From Alphaproteobacteria bacterium (GTDB lineage Bacteria > Pseudomonadota > Alphaproteobacteria > Kiloniellales > J153): a stretch of 5,571 nt of DNA. The translations under genes were made by a program, and so were the position numbers. Below the pieces are notes generated by a model that was not told the DNA's origin, did no database searches, and saw only the letters and a program-made list of their open reading frames with translations. The DNA lies in contig RFLL01000209.1 of NCBI GenBank assembly GCA_003693905.1, positions 1 through 5,571 of the forward strand. Reading direction: 5' to 3'. Positions 1 through 5,571 of this stretch are shown here, piece by piece. How positions within the stretch are numbered: the stretch's first letter is position 1; the number at the start of each line of letters is the position of its first letter.

Positions 1-71
1 GGTCAGTCCGGTGATCCGTGCCGCGCGATGTGGTGCGCCAGTGTGCCGCGGCACGGATCACCGGACTGACC
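1..71. repeat. Perfect 25-bp inverted repeat at the window edge (probable fold-back artefact)
   Basis: Bases 1-25 are the exact reverse complement of bases 47-71, with a 21-base spacer (26-46). The right arm lies in sequence that reads as normal ligase protein (residues ...ITGLT...). The left arm puts a TGA stop at 12-14 in the ligase frame, although the gene should continue upstream. The repeat stops exactly at base 1, and the short string GCCGCG occurs at the inner end of the left arm (20-25) and, inverted, in the right arm, as expected for priming on microhomology. A chimeric fold-back end from assembly or amplification is the simplest reading; a real hairpin cannot be excluded. Confidence 0.85.
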
Positions 72-887
72 TGCGTGCCGCCGTTGTGGATCCAGATCGC
101 CCAGCAGGACTGGCCGGCCGAAGCGGCGGAGCATCTGCGCTATTTCGCCAACACCGGCGGCCACATGCCCCGACCGTTGCTCGACCGGCTGCGGGCGATC
201 TTTCCCCGGGCCAGGCCGTATCTGATGTACGGCCTGACGGAGGCGTTCCGGTCCACCTACCTGGACCCGGCCGAGGTCGACCGCCGCCCCGATTCGATCG
301 GCAAGGCGATTCCCAACGCCGAGATCCTGGTGGTGCGCGAGGACGGCAGCGAATGCGCCCCCGGCGAGCACGGCGAACTCGTCCATCGCGGCGCGCTGGT
401 CGCCATGGGCTACTGGAACGACCCCGCGCGCACGGCCGAGCGGTTCCGCCCCGCCCCCGGCCGCCCGGCCGGCCTGCCGGTGCCCGAGCTGGCGGTATGG
501 TCCGGCGACATCGTCTATCGCGACGAGGACGGCTTCCTCTATTTCGTCGGCCGCCGCGACGAGATGATCAAGTCGTCCGGCTATCGCATCAGCCCGACCG
601 AAATCGAGGAGGTGTTCTACAACTCCGGCCTGGCCAAGGAGGCGGCGGCGCTGGGCGTACCGCACCCGACGCTGGGTCAGGGCATTGTCGTGGTTGCGGT
701 CCCGCCGGACGGGCAGCGCCTCGATCGCGACGGCCTGATGGACGCCTGTCGGCAACAGTTGCCCCGGTTCATGGTGCCTGAGATGATCGTCGAGCGCGCG
801 GCGCTGCCGCGCGGGCCCAACGGCAAGATCGACCGGGCGGCGCTCAAGCAGGAATTCCTCCACACCTTCGACGAGGCCGAAGCATGA
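18..887 (+). CDS. Acyl-CoA ligase (AMP-forming), exosortase A system-associated type, 5'-truncated
   Basis: This is the C-terminal half of an ANL-superfamily enzyme, which activates a carboxylate as acyl-AMP and passes it to CoA or a carrier thiol in the cytoplasm. Visible motifs in order: the A5-type YGLTEA at 228-245; GELVHRG near 373-393; YWNDP followed by TAERFR near 412-450; SGDIVYRDEDG near 502-534; the hinge motif GRRDEMIK then SGYRISPTEIE near 549-611; and the A10 motif NGKIDR with the catalytic lysine at 825-827. The phosphate-binding loop (A3) and the rest of the N-terminal domain are absent; relatives have roughly 500 residues against about 289 here. The GTG at 18 is only the first start after a stop lying in the fold-back repeat. 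The PRDVV residues after it look like mid-protein sequence, so this is not a true start. The final bases ATGA (884-887) overlap the next start. The substrate is unknown. Placement in the exosortase-A clade is from recalled family resemblance and the adjacent decarboxylase. Confidence 0.88.
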   Translation: MPRDVVRQCAAARITGLTCVPPLWIQIAQQDWPAEAAEHLRYFANTGGHMPRPLLDRLRAIFPRARPYLMYGLTEAFRSTYLDPAEVDRRPDSIGKAIPNAEILVVREDGSECAPGEHGELVHRGALVAMGYWNDPARTAERFRPAPGRPAGLPVPELAVWSGDIVYRDEDGFLYFVGRRDEMIKSSGYRISPTEIEEVFYNSGLAKEAAALGVPHPTLGQGIVVVAVPPDGQRLDRDGLMDACRQQLPRFMVPEMIVERAALPRGPNGKIDRAALKQEFLHTFDEAEA

Positions 888-2128
888 CGTCCGCGCCCGA
901 GACGCTGCCGCCGCATCCCGCCATCGCCGCCGCGCGCGTCGCCGACGGCGAGCTGCTGATCGGCGACGTACCGGTCACCCGTCTGGCGGCCCAGATCGGC
1001 CGCACCCCGTTCTACGCCTACGACCGGGCGCGGCTCGATGCCCGCATCGCCGAGCTGCGCCGGCATCTGCCCGAATCAATCCACCTCAACTATGCCATCA
1101 AGGCCAATCCGATCCCGGCGGTGGTGCAGCATCTGGCGAGACTGGTCGACGGCTTCGACGTCGCCTCGGCGCGCGAGATGCAGGTGGCGCTCGACACCCC
1201 GATGCCGCGTGCCCGGGTCAGCTTCGCCGGACCGGGCAAGACGCGCGACGAGTTAGCGCGTGCGGTGGCCGCCGGGATCGTCATCGCCCTCGAATCCGAA
1301 GGCCAGATGCGCCTAGTCGCGGACCTGGCCGCGGAACAGGGGCTGCGCCCCGCCGTCGCGGTCCGGGTCAACCCGGATTTCGAGTTGAAATCTTCCGGCA
1401 TGCGCATGGGCGGCGGTTCCCAGCAGTTCGGTGTCGATGCCGAACGAGTGCCGCAGATGCTGGGGGAGCTGGGGCGGCTCGATCTCGACTTCATCGGCTT
1501 TCACATCTTTGCCGGCTCGCAGAACCTCGATGCCGACATCCTGTGCGACGTTCAGCGCAAGACGGTGGATCTGGCGATCGCGCTCGCCCGCCATGCGCCG
1601 GCCCCGGTGCGCCACCTCAACATGGGCGGCGGCTTTGGGATTCCGTATTTCCCCAAGGATCGGCCGCTTGATCTGGCTCCCGTCGGCGACAATCTGGCGA
1701 CCCTGGCGGAACGCATCGCCGCCGAGATGCCGCAGGCGCGCACGATCGTCGAACTTGGCCGCTATATCGTCGGCGAAGCCGGCTTCTATGTGGCGCGGAT
1801 CATCGACCGCAAGGAATCGCGCGGTCAGGTGTTTCTGGTCACCGACGGCGGCTTGCATCATCACCTGGCGGCCAGCGGCAACTTCGGCCAGGTGATCCGG
1901 CGCAACTATCCGGTTGCTATCGCCAACCGAATGGACACGGCCCCGTGCGAGACGGCAAGCGTCGTCGGCTGCCTGTGCACGCCGCTCGATCTGCTGGCCG
2001 GCAAGGTGGCGCTGCCGCGCGCCGAGGTCGGCGATCTTGTGGTGGTGTTCCAGTCCGGCGCCTACGGTCTCAGCGCCAGCCCAACGGCCTTCCTCGGCCA
2101 TCCCGAGCCGGCCGAGGTGATGGTATGA
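884..2128 (+). CDS. PLP-dependent decarboxylase (fold type III), exosortase A system-associated type
   Basis: A 414-residue cytoplasmic enzyme of the alanine racemase/ornithine decarboxylase fold, related to diaminopimelate decarboxylase (LysA). An N-terminal PLP barrel is followed by a C-terminal beta domain. Visible residues: the Schiff-base lysine K73 in YAIKANP; HIFAGSQ at 207-213, matching the H-x-x-x-G-S cofactor contact; the glycine-rich phosphate loop GGGFG at 248-252; ELGR at 290-293, where LysA/ODC enzymes usually have EPGR; C365 in CTPLD, matching the catalytic cysteine contributed across the dimer (C-E/D-S-x-D in relatives); and Y394 in GAYGLSA. The length is normal. The ATG at 884 overlaps the ligase stop (ATGA) and has GAGG at 873-876, seven bases upstream, so start and coupling are well supported. 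LysA is less likely because of the altered ELGR and CTPLD motifs and the pairing with a ligase. Decarboxylation of an amino acid to an amine is inferred from the family; the substrate cannot be read from the sequence. Confidence 0.93.
   Translation: MTSAPETLPPHPAIAAARVADGELLIGDVPVTRLAAQIGRTPFYAYDRARLDARIAELRRHLPESIHLNYAIKANPIPAVVQHLARLVDGFDVASAREMQVALDTPMPRARVSFAGPGKTRDELARAVAAGIVIALESEGQMRLVADLAAEQGLRPAVAVRVNPDFELKSSGMRMGGGSQQFGVDAERVPQMLGELGRLDLDFIGFHIFAGSQNLDADILCDVQRKTVDLAIALARHAPAPVRHLNMGGGFGIPYFPKDRPLDLAPVGDNLATLAERIAAEMPQARTIVELGRYIVGEAGFYVARIIDRKESRGQVFLVTDGGLHHHLAASGNFGQVIRRNYPVAIANRMDTAPCETASVVGCLCTPLDLLAGKVALPRAEVGDLVVVFQSGAYGLSASPTAFLGHPEPAEVMV
2114..2121 (+). promoter_or_regulatory. 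Strong Shine-Dalgarno inside the end of the decarboxylase gene
   Basis: GAGGTGAT matches the 16S anti-Shine-Dalgarno complement over eight bases. Its GAGG core sits seven bases before the ATG at 2125, which opens a nine-codon ORF, but 33 bases before the ATG of the asparagine-synthetase-like gene at 2151. It is therefore placed for the mini-ORF. No comparable site lies just before 2151. Confidence 0.6.
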
Positions 2129-2154
2129 GCGCGGCACGGGCGACGACGCCATGA
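2125..2154 (+). CDS. Nine-codon mini-ORF, possible translational relay peptide
   Basis: The ATG at 2125 overlaps the decarboxylase stop (ATGA, 2125-2128), and the TGA at 2152-2154 overlaps the next gene's ATG (ATGA, 2151-2154). The encoded peptide is MSAARATTP. It has the best ribosome binding site of the junction (GAGGTGAT, seven-base spacing from the GAGG core), while the downstream gene has none of its own. A ribosome could stop and restart at both overlaps, tying expression of the amide-forming enzyme to the decarboxylase. The peptide has no recognisable function. This may be chance: start and stop codons this close are common in GC-rich DNA. Confidence 0.3.
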   Translation: MSAARATTP

Positions 2155-4037
2155 CCGGTCTGTGCGGGTGGTCGGGACCGATGCCTGCGGGCGTGCCGTC
2201 GGGGGCGCAGGTGCTGGCCCGGATGGCGGCGGCCCTGGCGCCGTCGGTTCCGGACACAGTATGCGACTCCCGCGATGGCGCCGGCGCCGGCCTGCATGTG
2301 ACCGCCGTTGCCGGACATGGCGGGTTGCACGTCGAGGATGACCTGTGGGCGGCCATCGAAGGCTACCCCCGGTGGGGCACGGAGTCGCTGGCCCGGATGG
2401 CCCGCACGCGTGGCCACGCGGCCGCGCTGGCCGCGGCCTATCGCCACGACGGCGAGGATCTGTTCCGCCATCTTGCCGGCCCGTTCTCTCTGGCCGTGAT
2501 CGAACCGCAGGCGGGCCGCGGTCTTCTGGCGATCGACCGTTTCGGCGTCCACACCATGTGCTACGGCCGCAGCGCCGAGGGCGGGCTCGTCTTCGGCGCG
2601 ACGACGCAGGCGGTGCGTGCCCATCCTGGAATCGCCGCTGCCGTGACGGCGCAAGGCGTCTATGACTTTCTGCTGTTCTACGTATGCCCGGCGCCGCGCA
2701 CGATCTATCGCGGCATCGACAAGCTCCTGCCGGCGCAGTTCCTGATGTTCGAGAACGGAACCGCCCGCACCGGGTTCTACTGGCAGATGCCCTACCGGGA
2801 CGGGGGCGACGGGGGCAAGGCGGATGCGCAGGCCCTGGCCGAGGAGCTCGATGCCCGGCTCGAACAGGCCGTGCGCCGTACCCTGGCCGAAGAAGATCCC
2901 GGCACGATCGGGGCGTTCCTGAGCGGCGGCCTCGACAGCACCACGGTGGTCGGCATGGCCCGCCGGGTAAGTGGGACGGTGCCACGCACCTTCACCGTCG
3001 TCTTCGAGCACGACCGTTACGACGAATCACGCTATGCCCGTGCCGCTGCGGCTCATTACGGCGCGCGCTACAATGAATATGCGCTCGGCCCGCGCGATGC
3101 CCTGGAGCTGATTCCGCGCGTGGCCGCGACCTACGACGAGCCGTTCGGCAATTCTTCGGTCATCCCGGCCTACTGCTGCGCCCGGATGGCGGCCGGGCAC
3201 GGCGTGGGGCTGCTGCTGGCCGGCGACGGCGGCGACGAGCTGTTCGGGGGCAACGAACGCTATGTCGAGCAACTGGCGTTCGAGGCCCGCGAGGCTGCCA
3301 GACGGCGTCTTCTGGCGCAATTCCTCGGTCTGTTTCTGCGCCCCCTGGCGACAGCCGGCGGATCGGCCCTGGCGCGCCGCGCCTGGGCCTATCTGCAACG
3401 CGGGGCGCTGGCGCTGCCGGACCGGCTCGAAGCCGACAACTACTGGTTCGCGCTCGACCCGGCGGTGGCGTTCACGCCGGCAGCGGCCGCCGAAATCGAC
3501 CGCGATGCGCCGTTGGCCTTGCGCCGCGAAGTTTATCGCCGCACCGCTTCGACCGCGCTGGTCCAGCGCATGATGCACCTCGATCTGACGGCGGCGCTGG
3601 CCGACAACGACCTGCGCAAGGTCAATCGCATGACGGCGCTGGCCGGCGTGCGGGTGCGCTATCCGTTTCTCGATGAGGATCTGGCCGAATTTTCCGCCCG
3701 GATACCGCCCGAGGTACTGGTCCGCGACGGGCAACTGCGCGACTTCTTCAAACGGGCGCTCAAGGACTTCCTGCCGCCCGAAACGCTGGCCAAGGAAAAG
3801 CACGGGTTCGGGATGCCGTTCGAGGAATGGCTGAAAGACGACGGCGATCTGCGGGCACTGGCCCACGAGTGTCTTGCCGCGTTCAAACACCGCGGCTACT
3901 TGCAAGAGCCGTTCCTAGACCGCATCATCGCCGATCATGCCCGGTCCCGACCCATGCCCGGCGACGGAATCGTGTGGGATATCATGATCTTGGAGCTTTG
4001 GCTCCAGGCCCACGAGCACCCTTGCGGCAGCGCGTGA
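2151..4037 (+). CDS. Asparagine-synthetase-like amide-forming enzyme with degenerate glutaminase domain
   Basis: A 628-residue protein with the two-domain AsnB layout. The C-terminal synthetase domain looks intact: the pyrophosphate loop SGGLDS at 258-263, TFTVVFEHDRYDESRYA following, GDGGDELFGG from 358, RYPFLD at 503-508 and KHGFGMPF from 550. It should activate a carboxylate with ATP and join it to an amine or ammonia. The N-terminal Ntn-type domain is recognisable (AIDRFGVHTMCYG; IDKLLPAQFLMFENG) but lacks the catalytic set. AsnB has Cys2 (MCGIxG); here the protein starts MTGLCGW with the cysteine at position 5. No RHRGPD is seen, and AIEGYPRW stands where NGEIYN is expected. The AsnB E-A-R-V-P-F-L-D segment reads R501-V-R-Y-P-F-L-D, so the usual glutamate is arginine. 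It overlaps the mini-ORF by ATGA and ends 99 bases before the lectin-like gene. True asparagine synthesis is unlikely given the context; amidation of a glycan or small-molecule precursor is inferred. Annotators would probably call it 'asparagine synthase-related protein'. Confidence 0.9.
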   Translation: MTGLCGWSGPMPAGVPSGAQVLARMAAALAPSVPDTVCDSRDGAGAGLHVTAVAGHGGLHVEDDLWAAIEGYPRWGTESLARMARTRGHAAALAAAYRHDGEDLFRHLAGPFSLAVIEPQAGRGLLAIDRFGVHTMCYGRSAEGGLVFGATTQAVRAHPGIAAAVTAQGVYDFLLFYVCPAPRTIYRGIDKLLPAQFLMFENGTARTGFYWQMPYRDGGDGGKADAQALAEELDARLEQAVRRTLAEEDPGTIGAFLSGGLDSTTVVGMARRVSGTVPRTFTVVFEHDRYDESRYARAAAAHYGARYNEYALGPRDALELIPRVAATYDEPFGNSSVIPAYCCARMAAGHGVGLLLAGDGGDELFGGNERYVEQLAFEAREAARRRLLAQFLGLFLRPLATAGGSALARRAWAYLQRGALALPDRLEADNYWFALDPAVAFTPAAAAEIDRDAPLALRREVYRRTASTALVQRMMHLDLTAALADNDLRKVNRMTALAGVRVRYPFLDEDLAEFSARIPPEVLVRDGQLRDFFKRALKDFLPPETLAKEKHGFGMPFEEWLKDDGDLRALAHECLAAFKHRGYLQEPFLDRIIADHARSRPMPGDGIVWDIMILELWLQAHEHPCGSA

Positions 4038-4124
4038 AGGGACGGCGACAGTGAAGATGCCGACGCTCGAGCGGTCAGGTGCCGTCGTCTTTTCCGCCGT
4101 TTACTGCGGCCATGGTGCGGGGCC

Positions 4125-4130
4125 GGAGGA
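4125..4130 (+). promoter_or_regulatory. Ribosome binding site of the lectin-like gene
   Basis: GGAGGA lies with seven bases between its GGAGG core and the ATG at 4137. This fixes the start there and not at the second in-frame ATG (4146), which would be 16 bases from the core. Confidence 0.75.
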
Positions 4131-4136
4131 AACCGG

Positions 4137-4721
4137 ATGGGACCCATGAGACGATTTTTCTCGGTTCTGGTCGTTCTTGGCATCGTCGCGGCGGGGTCGT
4201 CTGTCGTGCGGGCACAGCCGCTTTACGACACGCCGGTCTACAATCCCGAAACCAGGAGCTATTTCGAACTGGTCAAGGTGACGAAGGGGTATTCGATCCG
4301 CGGTGCGAACATTCCCGCGATCACCTGGAGCAACGCCCGCAAGCTGGCGCGCAGCCGCTTCTACAAGGGGGTGCGCGGCCGCCTTGCCGTGGTCAAGAGC
4401 CAGTCGGTCAACGACTTTCTGCGCCAAACCTTCAAACCGGACGAGAAAACCTGGATCGGGCTGCGCTACTGGTGCGCCTACAACAAGCTGCAATGGGTGA
4501 CCGGCGAGTTTCATCCTCTGACCGCCTATGCCAACTGGGACCGCATCTGGCGTCACGATGGCGGCACCTATGGCGGCAACAAGGAACCGACCTGCAACGA
4601 GTTTTTCAACTATTGGCCGGTTCATTACTGGCCGGTCCAGAACGGGTTCCGCTGGAACGCCAACGGCACGCACAAGGAATTCAAGGCTTTCTTTGTAGAA
4701 TATCCGACCGGAAAGCCATAG
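4137..4721 (+). CDS. Exported C-type-lectin-like protein
   Basis: A 194-residue protein with a Sec-type signal peptide: MGPMRR, a hydrophobic core at about 7-20, and probable cleavage after V24-R25-A26, leaving Q27. The mature part is one C-type-lectin-like domain: ITWSNARKLA (62-71), GRLAVVKS then NDFL (81-95), WIGL (106-109), LQWVTGE (118-124), YANW (131-134), KEPTCNEF (149-156), FRWN (171-174) and a closing FFVEYP (185-190). Only two cysteines remain in the mature chain (C113, C153). The closing strand has valine where classic domains have a cysteine (CE), so the long disulfide is missing. The calcium/sugar motifs EPN and WND read EPT (150-152) and WNA (173-175), so calcium-dependent sugar binding may be altered or lost. 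The end lacks a PEP-CTERM sorting tail, so the product is probably periplasmic or secreted, not exosortase-processed. It follows the enzyme cluster after 99 bases and precedes a flippase, so glycan binding is a fair guess. By eye it is somewhat less GC-rich than the three genes before it. Confidence 0.85.
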   Translation: MGPMRRFFSVLVVLGIVAAGSSVVRAQPLYDTPVYNPETRSYFELVKVTKGYSIRGANIPAITWSNARKLARSRFYKGVRGRLAVVKSQSVNDFLRQTFKPDEKTWIGLRYWCAYNKLQWVTGEFHPLTAYANWDRIWRHDGGTYGGNKEPTCNEFFNYWPVHYWPVQNGFRWNANGTHKEFKAFFVEYPTGKP

Positions 4722-4836
4722 AGCCTTCACCGCAGCGTGCCGCAGGCTGTTTATACTGTGGAATTGATCATGTGACCGGGTGTTGCACGCATCCGGCCGG
4801 AATTGCATCACGGGCGGGCGCAGCGTTCTTCATGCC

Positions 4837-5571
4837 ATGAGCATCTTGCGGAAATCGTTCGCCTGGTCGTTCGCGCAGCGATATTTCAATCTGGCGCTGT
4901 CGTTCATCACCCTTCCCGTTCTGTCGCGCATCCTGACGCCGGAGGAAGTCGGGGTCTATTCCGTCGGCGTCGCCTTCGTGGCACTGGCCCACGTGGTGCG
5001 CGACTTCGGGGTTGCCGACTACATCATTCAGGAACGCGACCTGACGCGTGCGCGCATCCAGACCGCGTTCGGGGTCAGCCTGGTGATCGGCTGGACGATC
5101 GGAGTTGTCCTGTTCGCGTTAAGCGTGCCGATCTCGGTACTGTACGAAGAACCCGGGCTGCGGGACGTCATGCGGGTTCTCGGCCTCAATTTTTTCGTCA
5201 TCCCGTTTTCGCTTCCCGTCCTTGCCCTGTTGCGACGGAACATGGCCTTCGATGTGCGCGCGCGAGTGACGATGGCCAGCTCATTTGCCCATGCCGTCGC
5301 CTCGATCGGGCTGGCCGTGGCCGGGTTCGGATACATGAGTCTGGCCTGGGCCTCGCTCATCGGGGTTCTGACCACCGCCATCCTGGCGGCACGCCACCGT
5401 CCCTCCGGTATCGGCGTCTGGCCGAAGCTGGTTGAATGGCGCCGTGTCGCATCATTCGGCGGCATCGCCACGGTGCGGGTCTTTCTCGATGTCGTCGGCG
5501 AGCGGGCGCCCGATTTCGTTCTCGGCCGGATGATCGGGTTCAGCGCGGTCGGCCTCTACAGCCGCGGCGAA
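4837..5571 (+). CDS. Wzx-type polysaccharide/oligosaccharide flippase, 3' end cut by window
   Basis: The frame is open from ATG 4837 to the window end (245 codons, no stop), so the C-terminal part, probably about half, is missing. The product is an inner-membrane transporter of the MATE/MVF-type polysaccharide family (PST, RfbX/Wzx-like), moving undecaprenyl-linked glycan units to the periplasmic face. It starts MSILRKSFAWSFAQRYFNLA and carries the family-like stretch LSRILTPEEVGVYSVGVAF, followed by RDFGVADYIIQERDLT. Hydrophobic segments lie at about 11-30, 38-58, 76-102, 111-132 and 142-185 (probably two helices). The segment near 222-245 (ERAPDFVLGRMIGFSAVGLYSRG) is also typical. The gene starts 115 bases after the lectin-like gene with no good Shine-Dalgarno; an overlapping ATG at 4833 stops after two codons. 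It could be read from the same transcript or a weak local promoter. A general lipid flippase such as MurJ is less likely because of the DFG...IQERDLT signature. Confidence 0.9.
   Translation, partial: MSILRKSFAWSFAQRYFNLALSFITLPVLSRILTPEEVGVYSVGVAFVALAHVVRDFGVADYIIQERDLTRARIQTAFGVSLVIGWTIGVVLFALSVPISVLYEEPGLRDVMRVLGLNFFVIPFSLPVLALLRRNMAFDVRARVTMASSFAHAVASIGLAVAGFGYMSLAWASLIGVLTTAILAARHRPSGIGVWPKLVEWRRVASFGGIATVRVFLDVVGERAPDFVLGRMIGFSAVGLYSRGE

Noticed and set aside
1313..2356. Long minus-strand open frame of 347 codons, and similar long antisense frames at 3-863, 2070-3011 and 3027-3905
   Set aside because: They lie opposite genes with clear family motifs, their translations are low-complexity and arginine-rich, and long antisense frames are expected in GC-rich coding DNA.
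4042..4100. Short complementary segments (GACGGC/GCCGTC and ACGGCG/CGCCGT) in the gap after the Asn-synthetase-like gene, with TCTTTT nearby
   Set aside because: The stems are six bases with loops over 30 bases and compete with each other; this is weak evidence for a terminator in GC-rich sequence.
4051..4149. Small ORF from GTG 4051 (or ATG 4057), about 32 codons, preceded by AAGGGA and overlapping the lectin-like gene start
   Set aside because: The product (VKMPTLERSGAVV...) resembles nothing I know, and the frame overlaps a well-supported ribosome binding site and start. It could be a chance frame in GC-rich DNA.
4685..4717. Inverted repeat GGCTTTC / GAAAGCC at the end of the lectin-like gene as a terminator
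   Set aside because: The stem is only seven bases with a 19-base loop, it lies inside coding sequence, and no T-run follows.
4137..4721. Lectin-like protein as a PEP-CTERM (exosortase-sorted) substrate
   Set aside because: It ends in FVEYPTGKP, with no PEP motif, C-terminal membrane helix or basic tail.
4725..4757. Promoter before the flippase: TATACT (4752-4757) resembles a -10 box
   Set aside because: No convincing -35 hexamer lies 16-18 bases upstream; the nearest candidate (TTCACC, 4726-4731) is 20 bases away with only four matches. A single hexamer is not enough.
4803..5435. Plus-strand frame of 210 codons overlapping the flippase
   Set aside because: The translation lacks membrane segments or known motifs, while the frame starting at 4837 gives a clear flippase.

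Overview
This is a GC-rich bacterial window. All genes lie on the + strand, at least the first three in one tightly packed transcription unit. The gene set matches accessory exopolysaccharide loci of the exosortase A (XrtA/PEP-CTERM) type. The acyl-CoA ligase and the PLP decarboxylase resemble the families annotated as 'exosortase A system-associated' (TIGR03098 and TIGR03099 types). No exosortase, PEP-CTERM protein, prsK/prsR gene or glycosyltransferase lies inside the window, so that assignment rests on family resemblance and gene order. The base composition and families fit a Gram-negative proteobacterium, perhaps alphaproteobacterial; the sequence does not settle this.

Layout. 1-71: a perfect 25-bp inverted repeat at the very edge, most likely a fold-back assembly or amplification artefact. 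18-887: C-terminal half of an AMP-forming acyl-CoA ligase, its N-terminal half missing. 884-2128: complete fold-type III PLP-dependent decarboxylase, joined to the ligase by a 4-base ATGA overlap. 2125-2154: a nine-codon mini-ORF with the only good ribosome binding site at this junction. 2151-4037: a complete asparagine-synthetase-like protein with an intact ATP-binding synthetase domain but a glutaminase domain lacking its catalytic set. 4137-4721: an exported C-type-lectin-like protein. 4837-5571: the N-terminal 245 residues of a Wzx-type polysaccharide flippase, cut by the window end. The gaps at 4038-4136 and 4722-4836 hold no gene that I can support. No RNA genes, CRISPR arrays or insertion sequences were seen.

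How the genes may work together (inference). The first three encode carboxylate activation (ligase), amine production (decarboxylase) and ATP-dependent amide formation (Asn-synthetase-like). This would suit building or attaching an amide-linked substituent on a surface glycan or small molecule. The flippase would move a lipid-linked glycan across the inner membrane, and the exported lectin-like protein could bind the product outside. The most notable points are the loss of glutaminase residues in the amide-forming enzyme, the apparent translational relay that starts it, and the fold-back edge that creates a false start for the ligase.
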